Shown here piece after piece: positions 42,032-50,236 of a stretch of DNA of 64,000 bases. Numbering within the stretch: position 1 is the stretch's first letter; each line of letters begins with the position of its first letter. The stretch lies in contig CAZOYW010000008.1 in NCBI GenBank assembly GCA_964584165.1, positions 1-64,000 of the forward strand. Direction: 5' to 3'. The notes beneath the pieces are model-generated. The model worked only from the letters and a program-made list of their open reading frames with translations, did no database searches and was not told the DNA's origin. This stretch comes from CAZKCI01 sp964584165. GTDB taxonomy: Bacteria > Auribacterota > Erginobacteria > Erginobacterales > CAZKCI01. The position numbers were made by a program, and so were the translations under genes.

Positions 42032-43222
42032 GTGAGAGAAAGACTGGAAAGCTTCTTCCTGGAAGTGGTCGAGAACCGCCGGAAGGGGCCGGCGATCGCC
42101 GCCCTGAAAGGCTCTCTCTGGCTCTTCTCCATCCTCTACCGCCTCGCGATCCAGTGCCGCGTTCTCCTCTACCGCATCCATCTCTTCCCGACCCGCTCGG
42201 TCACCGCCTGGGTGATCAGCGTGGGCAACGTCACCGTCGGGGGGACGGGGAAGACGCCGGTGGTGGAGCGGCTGGCCCGCCTCCTCAGCCAGCATGGGAG
42301 GAAGGTCGCGATCGTGAGCCGCGGCTACCGCCGCTCCACCGGCCCCCTCCTGGCGCGCCTGAAGGAAAAGCTCCTGGGCGCCCCCACCACCCGGGTAGTC
42401 TCGGACGGAGGGCGCATCTTCCTGACCGCGCGGGTGGCCGGCGACGAGCCCTACCTCCTCGCCTCCAACCTGGAGGGGATCCCGGTCCTGGTCAACCGCC
42501 GCCGGGCCAAGGCCGCCCTCTACGCGGCCAAGAGGCTCAAGGCCGACACCATCATCCTCGACGACGGCTTCCAGCACCTGGGACTGAAGCGCGATCTGGA
42601 CATCGTCCTCGTCGACTCCCAGCGCCCCTTCGGCAACGGCCACCTGATACCCCGGGGGATCCTCCGCGAGCCGCCCCGCAACCTGGACCGGGCCGACATC
42701 ATCCTCGTCACCAAGGCCGAAGCCGGGTGCGCCGGCGGCCTCAAGCAGTCCCTCGCCCGCTACAACTCCCGGGCCGAGATCATGGAATGCCGGCACCAGC
42801 CCCTCTTCCTCCGCGATTTGAGGACCTCGCTCAAGACCTCTTTGGCCTTCCTGCAAGGCGCCAAGGTCTGCTCGGTGGCGGGGATCGCCCACCCCGAGGG
42901 GTTCGAAAGGCTCCTCGCCGAGCTGGGGGCGGAGGTGGTGAAGAAGCACCGCTTCGCCGATCACCACTTCTACGTTTCCCAGGAGATGATCGATTTGATG
43001 AACGAGGCCTGGCGGATGGGGGCCGAGGTCATCGTCACCACCGAGAAGGATGCCGCGCGCTTTCCTCTCCTCCCCCCCACCGGCCTCCCGGTCTATTCCC
43101 TGCGCGTCCAGGTGGAGACGCTCGAGGGCGCGGAGAACTTCGACTCCTCCTTCCTCCGGCTCCTCCGCGACCGGGAGAAAGGACGCCGGAATGAAGCCCG
43201 CTCCTCCGCGCGCGGCGTATAG
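42032..43222 (+). CDS. lpxK: Tetraacyldisaccharide 4'-kinase
   Basis: Phosphorylates the 4' position of the lipid A disaccharide at the inner membrane. The 396-residue protein has an N-terminal amphipathic/membrane segment, SVGNVTVGGTGKTPVVERLA (P-loop), VSRGYRRS, DDGFQHLGLKRDLDIVLVD, GNGHLIPRGILREP and VTTEKDAARF. The GTG at 42032 is used as start. An N-terminal extension of about 45 residues precedes the usual start region. It follows waaA and precedes the acyltransferase. Confidence 0.95.
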   Translation: MRERLESFFLEVVENRRKGPAIAALKGSLWLFSILYRLAIQCRVLLYRIHLFPTRSVTAWVISVGNVTVGGTGKTPVVERLARLLSQHGRKVAIVSRGYRRSTGPLLARLKEKLLGAPTTRVVSDGGRIFLTARVAGDEPYLLASNLEGIPVLVNRRRAKAALYAAKRLKADTIILDDGFQHLGLKRDLDIVLVDSQRPFGNGHLIPRGILREPPRNLDRADIILVTKAEAGCAGGLKQSLARYNSRAEIMECRHQPLFLRDLRTSLKTSLAFLQGAKVCSVAGIAHPEGFERLLAELGAEVVKKHRFADHHFYVSQEMIDLMNEAWRMGAEVIVTTEKDAARFPLLPPTGLPVYSLRVQVETLEGAENFDSSFLRLLRDREKGRRNEARSSARGV

Positions 43223-43231
43223 ACTTCCGCC

Positions 43232-43268
43232 GTCTCTTTTCTGACTTCTCACTTCTCACTTCTTACTT
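43232..43268. repeat. Pyrimidine-rich word repeat, family I-like
   Basis: TCTTTTCTGACTTCTCACTT followed by CTCACTTCTTACTTATT lies between lpxK and the acyltransferase start. It is the complement-strand counterpart of words at 10624-10675. Confidence 0.65.
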
Positions 43269-43271
43269 ATT

Positions 43272-44123
43272 ATGTTGTCTTACTGGCTCCTCATCGCCGC
43301 CCGCCGGGCCCTCTGGATCGTCCCGGAGCGCGTGGCCCGCGCTCTCGGCGGCTGGGCGGGCGCGGCGGCGTTCCTCTTCGACCGCCGCCATCGCCGGGTG
43401 GCCCGGGACAACCTGGCCCGCGCTTTCCCGGGGAAATCGCCGGGCGAGATCGACCGGATCGCCCGCGATTCCTTCCGGAACGCCGGGCGGACGGCGGTGG
43501 AGTTCTTCCGGGTTCCCGCCCTTTTCCGCTCCTCCTGGCAAGAGCGCTTCGCCGTCACCGGCGGGGAGAGAGTCCGGGAGGCATTCCGGAGGGGGAAGGG
43601 GATCATCTTTATCCTGGCCCATTTCGGGAACTGGGAATACCTGGCGGTCCTGCCCCGACTCCTCGGTTTCCGGGGCGGCGCGATCGGCCAGGAGATCAAG
43701 AACCCGGCCGTCGACGGCCTGGTCAAAGACACCCGGGAAGAGATGGGCCTCGATCTTTTCCCTAAAGGGGAGAGCGCCGCCGTCGTCCTCGGCTATCTCT
43801 CCCGGAACGGCGGCGTGGCGATCCTCTGCGACCAGCGAGCGAGGAAGATGTCGGTCCAGATCCCCTTCTTCGGACGGGAAGCGCCGGCGACCGCCGCCCC
43901 CGCGGTCCTCGCCCTGCGGGGAGGGGCGGCCCTCCTGCCCGCCTTCCTCTACCCGGAGGGGGACCGCTACCGGGTGGAGATCGGCGAGGAGATAAGCGTT
44001 CCCCGGGAACTCCCCCCCGCCCGCGCGGTCGAGGAGACGACGCGGCGGATCGGCGCGGTGATCGAGGAGGCCGTGCGGGGACGCCCCGACCTCTGGCTCT
44101 GGGGGCACCGGAGATGGGGATGA
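43272..44123 (+). CDS. Lipid A biosynthesis acyltransferase (LpxL/HtrB family)
   Basis: Transfers a secondary acyl chain to Kdo-lipid A. The 283-residue protein has an N-terminal hydrophobic anchor, the arginine-rich RRHRRVARDNLARAFPGK, the catalytic HFGNWE (HX4E), GGVAILCDQRARK and the C-terminal WLWGHRRWG. It is co-directional with lpxK. The start ATG at 43272 lies at the end of a repeat with no clear Shine-Dalgarno. Confidence 0.92.
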   Translation: MLSYWLLIAARRALWIVPERVARALGGWAGAAAFLFDRRHRRVARDNLARAFPGKSPGEIDRIARDSFRNAGRTAVEFFRVPALFRSSWQERFAVTGGERVREAFRRGKGIIFILAHFGNWEYLAVLPRLLGFRGGAIGQEIKNPAVDGLVKDTREEMGLDLFPKGESAAVVLGYLSRNGGVAILCDQRARKMSVQIPFFGREAPATAAPAVLALRGGAALLPAFLYPEGDRYRVEIGEEISVPRELPPARAVEETTRRIGAVIEEAVRGRPDLWLWGHRRWG

Positions 44124-44132
44124 ATGGATTAA

Positions 44133-44231
44133 CAGGTTCAAGGTTCAACGGTTCAAGGGCTCAACGGTTAACAAATAACCGCTGAACATCTAAACCGCTG
44201 AGCCGTGAACCGCTGAACCGTGAACCGCTGA
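44133..44231. repeat. Inverted word repeat, family B (copy 2)
   Basis: AGGTTCAAGGTTCAACGGTT and CAAGGGCTCAACGG pair with CCGCTGAGCCGTGAACCGC and CCGTGAACCGC. It ends 5 bp before the waaF ATG. Confidence 0.9.
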
Positions 44232-44236
44232 AGCGC

Positions 44237-45274
44237 ATGAAAGAGCCCGCGTTGCCGATCCGTTCGATCCTGATCAAGGCCCCCAACTGGGTCGGGGACA
44301 ACGTCTTCACCTTCCCCGCGGTGGCGGCGGCCCGTTCCCTCTTCCCCGCCGCCGGCATCTCGGTCCTGGTCAAGCGGGGGATCGCGCCGCTCTGGGAACT
44401 GGTGGAGGGCGTCCGGGAGGTCATCCCCTACCAGGTCCGGGGAGGGGCGAGGGACCTTTCCGCCAAAGCCGCTCTCGTCCGTTCGCTCCGTCAGAAGCGG
44501 TTCGATCTCGCCCTGATCTTCCCCCGCTCCCTGGAATCGGCGATCTGGGTCTGCCTGGCCGGCATCCCGGAGCGGTGGGGCTACGCCGAGGAGGGGAGGT
44601 CGCTCCTCCTCACCCGCCGCCGGGAGTGCGCTCGGGGCTACCGCCACACCCACCGGATCGACTACTACTACCGCCTGGTCGCCGATCTCCCCGAGGGGAC
44701 TCCGGCGCCGCTCGCCCCCGTCTCCCTCCCCGAGGGGCTGCGGGCTCGGGCGCGGGAGGCGCTGGAGAGGGCGACGGGGAGGGCGGACTGGAAGCGCCTC
44801 TACGGCCTCCACCCCCGAGCCAGCCACGGCCCCGCCAAGTGCTGGCCGCTCGAGAGCTACGGCCGCCTGGCCGCGGAGCTCTCGCGCGGGGAGGAGAGCG
44901 CGGTGATCGTCTTCGGAAACGCCGTCGAGGCGGAGCTGGCCGGGAGGGTGGCCCGGGGCGGGGGCCGGCGCGTTTTCTCGCTCGCCGGGGAGACCGACCT
45001 GAAGGATCTCGCGGGACTCATCGGCCTCTGCCGGGTCTTCGTGGCCAACGACACGGGGCCTCTCCACCTGGCCGCCGCCCTCGGGGTCCCCGTGGTCGGC
45101 CTCTTCGGCTCCTCCGACCCCGCGGCGACCGCCCCCCGGGGCGACAAGGCCCGGACGATCTACAAGGCCGTTCCCTGCTCGCCCTGCCTCCGCCGAGTCT
45201 GCCCGACCGATTTCCGCTGCATGACGGAGATAACGGTGGAGGAGGTCTTATCCGCCGTCCAGGAACTGGCCTGA
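44237..45274 (+). CDS. waaF: Lipopolysaccharide heptosyltransferase (WaaF-like, GT9)
   Basis: Adds L-glycero-D-manno-heptose from ADP-heptose to the inner core. The 345-residue protein begins SILIKAPNWVGDNVFTFPAV, a WaaF-type N-terminus, then GYAEEGRSLLLTRR, HPRASHGPAKCWPLESYGRLA and VANDTGPLHLAAALGVPVVG with FGSSDPAATAPRG. A Cys-rich C-terminus (CSPCLRRVCPTDFRCM) is present. The donor is supplied by the hldE/gmhB operon in this window. Confidence 0.92.
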   Translation: MKEPALPIRSILIKAPNWVGDNVFTFPAVAAARSLFPAAGISVLVKRGIAPLWELVEGVREVIPYQVRGGARDLSAKAALVRSLRQKRFDLALIFPRSLESAIWVCLAGIPERWGYAEEGRSLLLTRRRECARGYRHTHRIDYYYRLVADLPEGTPAPLAPVSLPEGLRARAREALERATGRADWKRLYGLHPRASHGPAKCWPLESYGRLAAELSRGEESAVIVFGNAVEAELAGRVARGGGRRVFSLAGETDLKDLAGLIGLCRVFVANDTGPLHLAAALGVPVVGLFGSSDPAATAPRGDKARTIYKAVPCSPCLRRVCPTDFRCMTEITVEEVLSAVQELA

Positions 45275-45297
45275 GGTCTGGACGGACCCGGCCGGCT

Positions 45298-45320
45298 TGC
45301 AGATCACTGATTACTTATCC
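45298..45320. repeat. Half copy of family C word repeat
   Basis: TTGCAGATCACTGATTACTTATC is a single-orientation fragment of the ATCAGT words, in the spacer before the radical SAM gene. Confidence 0.5.
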
Positions 45321-45331
45321 TTGGGTTGCCG

Positions 45332-46204
45332 ATGGATACCCTCTTCCTCGTCCTGACCGGGAGCTGTTCCAAGGCCTGCCCCTTCTGCTTCTACCGGACG
45401 GGCTATCTCGATCATCCCGCGGAGGAGCTCACCACGGGGGAAGCGATCCTGGCCCTAGAGCGGGCGAAGGAGCTCCAGGCGAAGTCCGTGATCTTCACCG
45501 GTGGCGAGCCGCTCATCCGAACCGATTTCCCGGAGATCGCGCGGGCGGCCGGTCGTCTCGGCCTGCGCCGCCTCCTCCTGAGCGGCGGGGTTTTCCCGGG
45601 CCGTCCGGGGAGCGGAATTGGCCTGCGCGAACTCGCGGAAGCGGTCGCGTTCTCGGTCAACTCCCTCGCCGAGGCTGAACGGCTGGAGCGTTCCGCAGGT
45701 CTCCTGGCGGAGTTTCCCCCGGACGCGGTAACGGTCACGACCGTCTTCCACCGGGAGAACCTCGCCGACCTCCCCGCCCTGGTCGACTGGGCCGGGCGGA
45801 AAGGGTGGGGGATGATCCTCCAGCCCGCCTTCATCCCCCGCGCCTCCCCCTTACGTCCGCGCTTCTCCCCCTCGGCGCTGAGCGGCGTGGAATGGGAAGA
45901 TCTGGAGCGCCTTCTCCGGTCGTGGGGACGGGAATTCGCCGGAGACCGCTACCCGGCCTACATCGGCGCACTCTACCGGGGAGGGAGCGCGCGCCCCTCC
46001 TCCTGCGCCATGGGGCGGCGCTCCTTCGTAATCGACTCCGACGGCGCGGTCTACCCCTGCTTCCACCGCCGGGACCTCAAGGCGGGCGGGATCCTCCGCG
46101 ATCCCCTCCCCGGGATACGGGAGAGCCTCGCCCGCTCCGCCCGCCTCCTCGCCTCCGCCCCCTGTTACGGCGAGCACTGCGTCTCCCTTTTCGCCGGGGA
46201 ATGA
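45332..46204 (+). CDS. Radical SAM protein with SPASM-like C-terminus
   Basis: The 290-residue protein has the radical SAM cluster motif CSKACPFC (CX3CX2C) near the N-terminus, then SVIFTGGEPLIR (GGE) and a C-terminal cysteine group SSCAMGRRSFVIDSDGAVYPCFHRR...CYGEHC. These can hold a second iron-sulfur cluster as in SPASM/twitch proteins. The substrate is unknown. It sits between LPS heptosyltransferase genes, so modification of a sugar or envelope component is possible but unproved. ATG 45332 is preferred to TTG 45326. Confidence 0.85.
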   Translation: MDTLFLVLTGSCSKACPFCFYRTGYLDHPAEELTTGEAILALERAKELQAKSVIFTGGEPLIRTDFPEIARAAGRLGLRRLLLSGGVFPGRPGSGIGLRELAEAVAFSVNSLAEAERLERSAGLLAEFPPDAVTVTTVFHRENLADLPALVDWAGRKGWGMILQPAFIPRASPLRPRFSPSALSGVEWEDLERLLRSWGREFAGDRYPAYIGALYRGGSARPSSCAMGRRSFVIDSDGAVYPCFHRRDLKAGGILRDPLPGIRESLARSARLLASAPCYGEHCVSLFAGE

Positions 46205-46375
46205 CTTGGTGGTAAAAACCCCGCCCCGGCCCCGCTTTTTAACCACGAATCTCGCGCCTGCCCGCCGCAGCCCGAAGGGCGGAGGCGGGAATAAAGCGCG
46301 AATGGGCCTGCCCGGCCCGGCGATTTCACCGCGAATAGGCGCGCATCAAAGAAGGCGGAGGAGCGATCGGTGTGC

Positions 46376-46381
46376 TATAAT
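46376..46381 (+). promoter_or_regulatory. -10 box upstream of the DUF6941-like gene
   Basis: TATAAT in TGTGCTATAATCCGCC. No good -35 box is visible 16-18 bp upstream. The 254-bp spacer around it (46205-46458) otherwise holds short ACCACGAAT / GCGCGAATGG words and a CCGCCCG-CCGA-CGGGC hairpin. Confidence 0.5.
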
Positions 46382-46458
46382 CCGCCATGATACCCGCCTG
46401 TACCGCCCGCCGACGGGCAGGCGCGAAATCCGTGGAATCTCTTGAATCGAGGAGCGCT

Positions 46459-46893
46459 ATGGAGATCGAAACCTTCGTCCTCTGCGACGCGGCCGTCGAC
46501 TATCTCGGCAAGCTCTCGCTGCTCGGCACCTTCGATTCGATAACCGCTTCCTCCTTCCCCCTGGTCTGGCCGCACTGCGCGCTGGCCCTGCGGATCCGCT
46601 TCTCCCCGGTGGAGGAGGGGGAGCACAAGGTCCGGATCGTCTTTATCGACGGCGACGGCAAGCCCTTCCTCCCTCCGATGGAGGGGGGGATGGTCGTCCG
46701 CTTCGCCCCCGGGGCCGTCACCGCGGCGGCCAACCTGATCCTGAATATCCAGTCACTCAAAATCGACCGGCCGGGGGAATACGCGGTCGATCTCGCCATC
46801 GACGGCCGCCGGGAGAAGACGCTCCCCCTCTACGCGCGCCTCCGCCCGGACAAACCACCCTCCCCGCCCAACCGGAGCCCGGGGGCGGCTTGA
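46459..46893 (+). CDS. DUF6941-like conserved protein
   Basis: The 144-residue protein reads MEIETFVLCDAAVDYLGKLSLLGTFDSI..., then WPHCALALRIRFSPVEEGEHKVRIVFIDGDGKPF..., LNIQSLKIDRPGEYAVDLAIDG. This is the pattern of a small all-beta family of unknown role (DUF6941). The ATG at 46459 is preceded by GAGGAGCGCT. Earlier in-frame starts lie in palindromic spacer. It is soluble with no signal peptide. Confidence 0.75.
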   Translation: MEIETFVLCDAAVDYLGKLSLLGTFDSITASSFPLVWPHCALALRIRFSPVEEGEHKVRIVFIDGDGKPFLPPMEGGMVVRFAPGAVTAAANLILNIQSLKIDRPGEYAVDLAIDGRREKTLPLYARLRPDKPPSPPNRSPGAA

Positions 46894-46929
46894 ACGGCGT
46901 CTTGCCCGTCCGTGGGCCGTCACCCCGGC

Positions 46930-48003
46930 ATGAAATCTCGAAATTTTAGTTTGTCTCCGCGGGAAGGCGGCGGAGCATCGCCGCATCCCGCGAAGGGACA
47001 ATCTAAAATTTTGCTGGTCAAGCTCGGCTCGATCGGGGACGCGGTCAACACGGTCCCCCTGGCCGTCGCCCTCAAAACGGCCCGGCCCGATACGACGCTC
47101 GCCTGGCTGATCGAGCCGAAGTCGCTTCCGGCCGTGGAGGGGATCCGCGCGGTGGACCGCTTCATCGTCTTCGACCGCCCCGCCGGCCTCCCGGCCGCCC
47201 TCCGGGCCCTTCGCGAGGTCCGTTCCTTCCGCCCCGAACTGGTCATCGACCTCCAGAGGATACTGCGGGCAGCCTTCTTCACCTTCCTCTCCGGCTCCCC
47301 CCGCCGCCTCGGCTTCGACCGATCGAGGTGCAAGGAGGGCTCCTGGCTCTTCACCAACGAGAAGATCGCTCCCGCCGATCCCTCCCGCCACATGGTCGAG
47401 CAGTATCTCGAGTTCGCCGCCTACCTCGGCTGTCCTCCGTCCGCCCCGGTTTTCGATCTTCCCGTCGGCGAGGCGGCGCGGACGGCCGCCCGCGCCCTGC
47501 TGATCGCCGCCGGCGTCGGCGGTCCGTTCGTCGCGCTCAACATCGGCGCGACCAAGCCGGCCAATCGATGGCCGGAGGCGAACGCGGCGGCCTTCTGCCG
47601 CCTGGTCGCGGAGACGACCGGCCGGGCGGTCGTCCTGGCTGGAGGAGCGCAGGACGCCCCCCGGGCCCGGGCGATCGCGGAACGGGCCGCCCGCCCCGGT
47701 CGCGTCGTGGAGCTCGCGGGCAAAACGACGCTGCGGGAGCTCTCCGGTGTCCTCCTCTCCGCCCGGGTCGTGGTCTCCAACGACTCGGGCCCGATGCACA
47801 TCGCCTCGGCCCTGGGCGTCCCGACGGTCGGACTCTTCGGCCCGTCCGACCCCCGGCGCACCGGACCCTATCGCCACCTCTCGCTGGTCGTCCGCTCCTC
47901 TGTCCCCTGCGCCCCCTGCGGGAAGCGCCGCTGCCGGAGGGCCGTCTGCATGGAGGCGATCCGGCCGGAGGAGGTCCTGGAAAGGGTCCGGCCCTATCTT
48001 TGA
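46930..48003 (+). CDS. Glycosyltransferase family 9 (heptosyltransferase I-like)
   Basis: The 357-residue protein has a GT9 core beginning KILLVKLGSIGDAVNTVPLAVAL and, near the C-terminus, VVSNDSGPMHIASALGVPTV with FGPSDPRRTGPY and Cys-rich CAPCGKRRCRRAVC. It resembles the heptosyltransferase I/III group. Members normally start at the first strand. Here about 25 extra residues (MKSRNFSLSPREGGGASPHPAKGQS) are encoded by an inverted repeat at 46940-47012, so the real start may be a TTG inside KILL or the ATG at 46930. The substrate is probably LPS core. Confidence 0.85.
   Translation: MKSRNFSLSPREGGGASPHPAKGQSKILLVKLGSIGDAVNTVPLAVALKTARPDTTLAWLIEPKSLPAVEGIRAVDRFIVFDRPAGLPAALRALREVRSFRPELVIDLQRILRAAFFTFLSGSPRRLGFDRSRCKEGSWLFTNEKIAPADPSRHMVEQYLEFAAYLGCPPSAPVFDLPVGEAARTAARALLIAAGVGGPFVALNIGATKPANRWPEANAAAFCRLVAETTGRAVVLAGGAQDAPRARAIAERAARPGRVVELAGKTTLRELSGVLLSARVVVSNDSGPMHIASALGVPTVGLFGPSDPRRTGPYRHLSLVVRSSVPCAPCGKRRCRRAVCMEAIRPEEVLERVRPYL
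46940..47012. repeat. Inverted repeat covering the start of a GT9 gene
   Basis: AAATTTTAGTTTGTCTCCGC followed by GGGAAGGCGGCG pairs with CGCCGCATCCCGCG and AAGGGACAATCTAAAATTTT with few mismatches. The AT-rich ends stand out from the GC-rich surroundings. Confidence 0.8.
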
Positions 48004-48015
48004 TCTTAGCCGGGC

Positions 48016-48043
48016 AATTTCAGATTTGAGATTTCAAATCTGG
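48016..48043. repeat. Word palindrome, family D (copy 3)
   Basis: CAGATTTGA-GATT-TCAAATCTG is a perfect 9-bp stem built from the same words as 38754-38829. Confidence 0.75.
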
Positions 48044-48065
48044 ACTGACTTATAACATCCCGGAT

Positions 48066-48944
48066 ATGAAACTAGCGAAACTGCAACGGAGGCTCCCCCC
48101 CGGTTTCTCTTTGGCCGAAAAGGGGGGATCCGTCTGGGTTGTCCGCGACGGCTGGGAGAAGGTCCTCGTACCGCTGGGGGGAAGATCGCGGGAGGAGCTG
48201 GCCGCCGCCTTCCCGGGAGCGGAGTATCTCCGCGGCCGGGGGCGGCCGCTCGTTCTCGCGATCGGAGGGAAGCGCCTGGTCGTCCGCCGCTACCGCCACG
48301 GCGGGCTCCTGGGCGGAATCACGGGAGATCTCCTAGCCGGGAGCGGGCGCCCCTTGAGGGAGCTCGCCGTCCTCGAGCGCGCCCGCGCCGACGGCCTCCC
48401 CGTCCCGCTCGCCCTGGGCCTCTTCCTCCGCCCGGCGCGGGCCGGAACGATCCGGGCGGACCTGATCACGGAACAGATCCTGGGCGCCCAGGATCTCCTC
48501 GGCCTCCTGGCGGCGGAGGGGAGCGGGTCCCTGCGAGCCGACCAAGCCGTCCGCTCCGCCGGCCGCCTGGTCGCCCGCGCCCATGAGAAGGGTCTCTACC
48601 ACGCGGATTTGAACTTGAAGAACATACTGATCCGGCCGGGGGACCGCCGAGCGGAGGCCTATCTGCTCGACCTGGACCAATCCTTATTCCGTCCGCGCTT
48701 GCCGCGGCCGGAAAAAGAGAGAAATCTTTTGCGTTTATACCGCTCCTACTTGAAAATGGCCTTCCCGAAGCGAGCCGACCCCCGGCCCGCGCTGCGCTTT
48801 CTTCTGGCCTACGCCCCCCGCGACCGGGCCTTCCGGCGTTCCCTCGTCCGCCGGGCGCAGGGGGGAGGGGAGCGGTGGCATCGCTGGCATTGGCGGATGC
48901 GCGAGAAAGTCTTCGGCTCGCGCTACGCCGGGTCCCGAGAATAG
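48066..48944 (+). CDS. LPS core sugar kinase (Kdo/heptose kinase family)
   Basis: The 292-residue protein has a protein-kinase-like fold with RPLRELAVLERARADGLPVPLALG, catalytic-loop GLYHADLNLKNILI (HxDLNxxN) and metal-binding LLDLDQS. This matches the InaA/WaaP/KdkA group that phosphorylates Kdo or heptose in LPS inner core. KdkA activity (Kdo 4-kinase) is plausible but not proved. It sits between a GT9 and a GT4 gene of core assembly. Confidence 0.83.
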   Translation: MKLAKLQRRLPPGFSLAEKGGSVWVVRDGWEKVLVPLGGRSREELAAAFPGAEYLRGRGRPLVLAIGGKRLVVRRYRHGGLLGGITGDLLAGSGRPLRELAVLERARADGLPVPLALGLFLRPARAGTIRADLITEQILGAQDLLGLLAAEGSGSLRADQAVRSAGRLVARAHEKGLYHADLNLKNILIRPGDRRAEAYLLDLDQSLFRPRLPRPEKERNLLRLYRSYLKMAFPKRADPRPALRFLLAYAPRDRAFRRSLVRRAQGGGERWHRWHWRMREKVFGSRYAGSRE

Positions 48945-48981
48945 CGTCGCCGGCGGTGGAGGTTGTTGGATGTGAATTGAT

Positions 48982-49023
48982 ATTTTTCGGATGATCGGCG
49001 GGATCGCCGATCATCCGCAAAAT
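48982..49023 (+). promoter_or_regulatory. Leader hairpin abutting the GT4 start codon
   Basis: ATTTTTCGGATGATCGGCG-GGAT-CGCCGATCATCCGCAAAAT has a single mismatch in 19 bp. It ends 1 bp before the ATG, and no Shine-Dalgarno is present outside it. It could terminate the upstream transcript or regulate translation. Confidence 0.65.
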
Positions 49024-49024
49024 A

Positions 49025-50236
49025 ATGAAGATCGCCCTCTGCCTGGAAAACTTTAACCCCGCCCGCGGCGGCGCGGAGCGCTATGTCTCCGATCTCGCCC
49101 ACCTCCTCTGCCACGAGGGGCACCAGGTCCACATCCACACCCTGTCCAGCACGGTCTCCCCGCGGGACAACCTCTTCGTCCACTTCGTTCAGGTCCCGCT
49201 CCGGCCGAAGTGGCTGCGCACGCTCGCCTTCGCCCTCGGGGTCAAGCGGCAGGTCCGCGCCGGTTCCTACGACGTGATCCATTCCTTCGGGCGGACGCTG
49301 GGGATGCACGTCTTCCAGCCCCTGGGGGGGTCGCAGATGGCCTCCCTGCTCGGAAACCTCCGCTCGATCTCCCGCCCCCTCGCCAAGGGCTTGCGGGCGC
49401 TGGGCTACGTCTTCAGCCTCCGCCGTTTCTCCTATTTCCTGGTGGAGAGAGCCCAGATGAGGGACGCCCGCCTGGTCATCGCCATCTCGCCCATGGTGAG
49501 GAACGACCTGATCCGCCATAACCGGATGAAGCCGGAAGAGGTGAGGATCGTGAGAAACGGGGTGGACCTGGAGAAATTCCACCCCCGCAACGTCCCCCTC
49601 CACCGCCAGGCCGTCCGGCGGGAGCTCGGCCTGAAGGAAGACGACATCCTCATCCTCTTTGTCGCGCACAACTTCCGCCTCAAGGGGCTCCTGCCCCTGA
49701 TGCGGGCGCTCTCCCGCCTCCGATCGCCCGGGGCTTCGTACCATCTGGCGGTGCTGGGGGAGGGGAAGATCTCCCGCTACGCCGCCCTCGCCCGTCGCCT
49801 GGGAGTGGGGGAGGGGGTGATCTTTCTGGGGAGCCGGGAGGACACCCCCCGCTACTACGCCGCCGCCGACATCTTCGTCCATCCCAGTTTCTACGACCCC
49901 TCCGCTCTCGTGGTCCTGGAGGCGATGGCGAGCGGCCTCCCGGCCATCACCACCACCTTCTGCGGGACCTCCGAGATCATCACCCAGGGGAAGGAGGGGT
50001 TCGTGGTCGAAACCCCCCGGGACATCTTCGTCCTGGTCGAGATGATCCGTCGCCTGGCCGATCCCGGGCTGAGGAAGGCGATGGGGGCGGCGGCGCGGCG
50101 GCGGGCGGAGGAGTTCCCCTACCGCCGCAACATGCAGGAGATCCTGGAAATCTATGATGAATGTTTTGGCCATCGCGGCCGATCCGCAGTCGGCGTCCTG
50201 CCGCTTCCGGGTCCGTCAGTACCAGGGACCGCTTAG
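49025..50236 (+). CDS. Glycosyltransferase family 4 (WaaG-like)
   Basis: The 403-residue GT-B enzyme starts MKIALCLENFNPARGGAERYVSDLAHLL and has SYDVIHSFGRT, RNGVDLEKFHP, FVAHNFRLKGL, FLGSREDTPRYYAAADIFVHPSFYDPSALVVLEAMASGLPAI (EX7E-like) and SEIITQGKEGFVVE. It resembles WaaG, the UDP-glucose:heptose glucosyltransferase. The final 27 residues overlap the next gene by 83 nt and look non-native, so the original stop may have been lost. Confidence 0.88.
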   Translation: MKIALCLENFNPARGGAERYVSDLAHLLCHEGHQVHIHTLSSTVSPRDNLFVHFVQVPLRPKWLRTLAFALGVKRQVRAGSYDVIHSFGRTLGMHVFQPLGGSQMASLLGNLRSISRPLAKGLRALGYVFSLRRFSYFLVERAQMRDARLVIAISPMVRNDLIRHNRMKPEEVRIVRNGVDLEKFHPRNVPLHRQAVRRELGLKEDDILILFVAHNFRLKGLLPLMRALSRLRSPGASYHLAVLGEGKISRYAALARRLGVGEGVIFLGSREDTPRYYAAADIFVHPSFYDPSALVVLEAMASGLPAITTTFCGTSEIITQGKEGFVVETPRDIFVLVEMIRRLADPGLRKAMGAAARRRAEEFPYRRNMQEILEIYDECFGHRGRSAVGVLPLPGPSVPGTA

